64,000 nucleotides of DNA from Ruegeria spongiae (lineage in GTDB: Bacteria; Pseudomonadota; Alphaproteobacteria; Rhodobacterales; Rhodobacteraceae): positions 89,945 through 153,944 of the forward strand of contig NZ_JAMFMB010000006.1 of NCBI RefSeq assembly GCF_023502395.1, given 5' to 3'. The notes below the pieces were generated by a model. The model ran no database searches, was not told the origin of the DNA, and worked only from the letters and a program-made list of their open reading frames with translations. The translations under genes were made by a program, and so were the position numbers. Each line of letters begins with the position of its first letter. Within the stretch, counting starts at the first letter, position 1. This document shows, one piece after another, positions 63,917-64,000 of this stretch.

Positions 63917-64000
63917 AGGCAACTCCAATATTATCGTGTGATACCCGCGCGTTCGGCTGCGGGGTCGCGGCGGATCATCCAGCAAAAGCGAGAAAGGGTC

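Overview
The window is high-GC bacterial chromosome, almost fully coding, with no rRNA, phage, insertion sequence or CRISPR array. The gene set points to an alphaproteobacterium of the Rhodobacterales (Roseobacter group): TRAP and TTT solute transporters, a TauXY/Xsc/TauZ taurine locus, a COQ9-family protein, and the Lrp/alanine dehydrogenase pair. This placement is inferred from gene content; no marker gene was compared. No gene-free stretch exceeds 300 bases.

Layout. 1-2.5 kb: end of a dipeptide/oligopeptide ABC transporter operon. 2.6-10.5 kb: single metabolic genes (DJ-1/PfpI protein, phosphodiesterase, alpha/beta hydrolase, acyl-CoA synthetase, ABC exporter), a tRNA-Gly and a Tat-exported metallo-hydrolase. 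10.6-21.6 kb: taurine dissimilation, with two regulators (GAF-LuxR and LysR type) divergent from TRAP transporter, universal stress protein, TauX, TauY, Xsc, TauZ and cupin. 21.6-39.4 kb: a large sugar-acid type catabolic island. It has an 11-gene minus-strand operon (TRAP binding protein, enolase-superfamily dehydratase, TRAP membrane subunits, Gfo/Idh oxidoreductase, two beta-hydroxyacid dehydrogenases, EamA permease, TIM-barrel isomerase, alcohol dehydrogenase, SDR). Opposite lie an IlvD/Edd dehydratase, a 2-hydroxyacid dehydrogenase, two FadR-subfamily GntR regulators and a 2-keto-3-deoxygluconate kinase-like enzyme. The two promoter-distal operon genes look decayed. 40-46.3 kb: a tricarboxylate (TctCBA) transporter with a divergent TctD/TctE-like two-component system carrying its own periplasmic binding protein. 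46.5-49.8 kb: divergent katG/oxyR. 49.9-64 kb: housekeeping and mixed genes, including a probable taurine-pyruvate aminotransferase, COQ9, ribosomal protein S21, a CAP-domain protein with an acidic repeat, PPK2, lrp/ald and an MscS channel.

How the parts fit. Taurine imported by the TRAP system can reach sulfoacetaldehyde by TauXY or by the aminotransferase near 52 kb. Alanine from the second route can be recycled to pyruvate by Ald near 62 kb. Xsc makes acetyl phosphate and sulfite, and TauZ is the candidate sulfur-anion exporter; no phosphate acetyltransferase is present. The sugar-acid island carries several copies of a FadR-type operator (T-N-G-T-N3-A-C-N-A) at its three promoter regions, so it probably forms one local regulon. 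One of its dehydrogenases has a GRT substrate loop, like sulfolactaldehyde reductase YihU, in place of VSGG. A sulfonated or otherwise anionic substrate is therefore worth testing.
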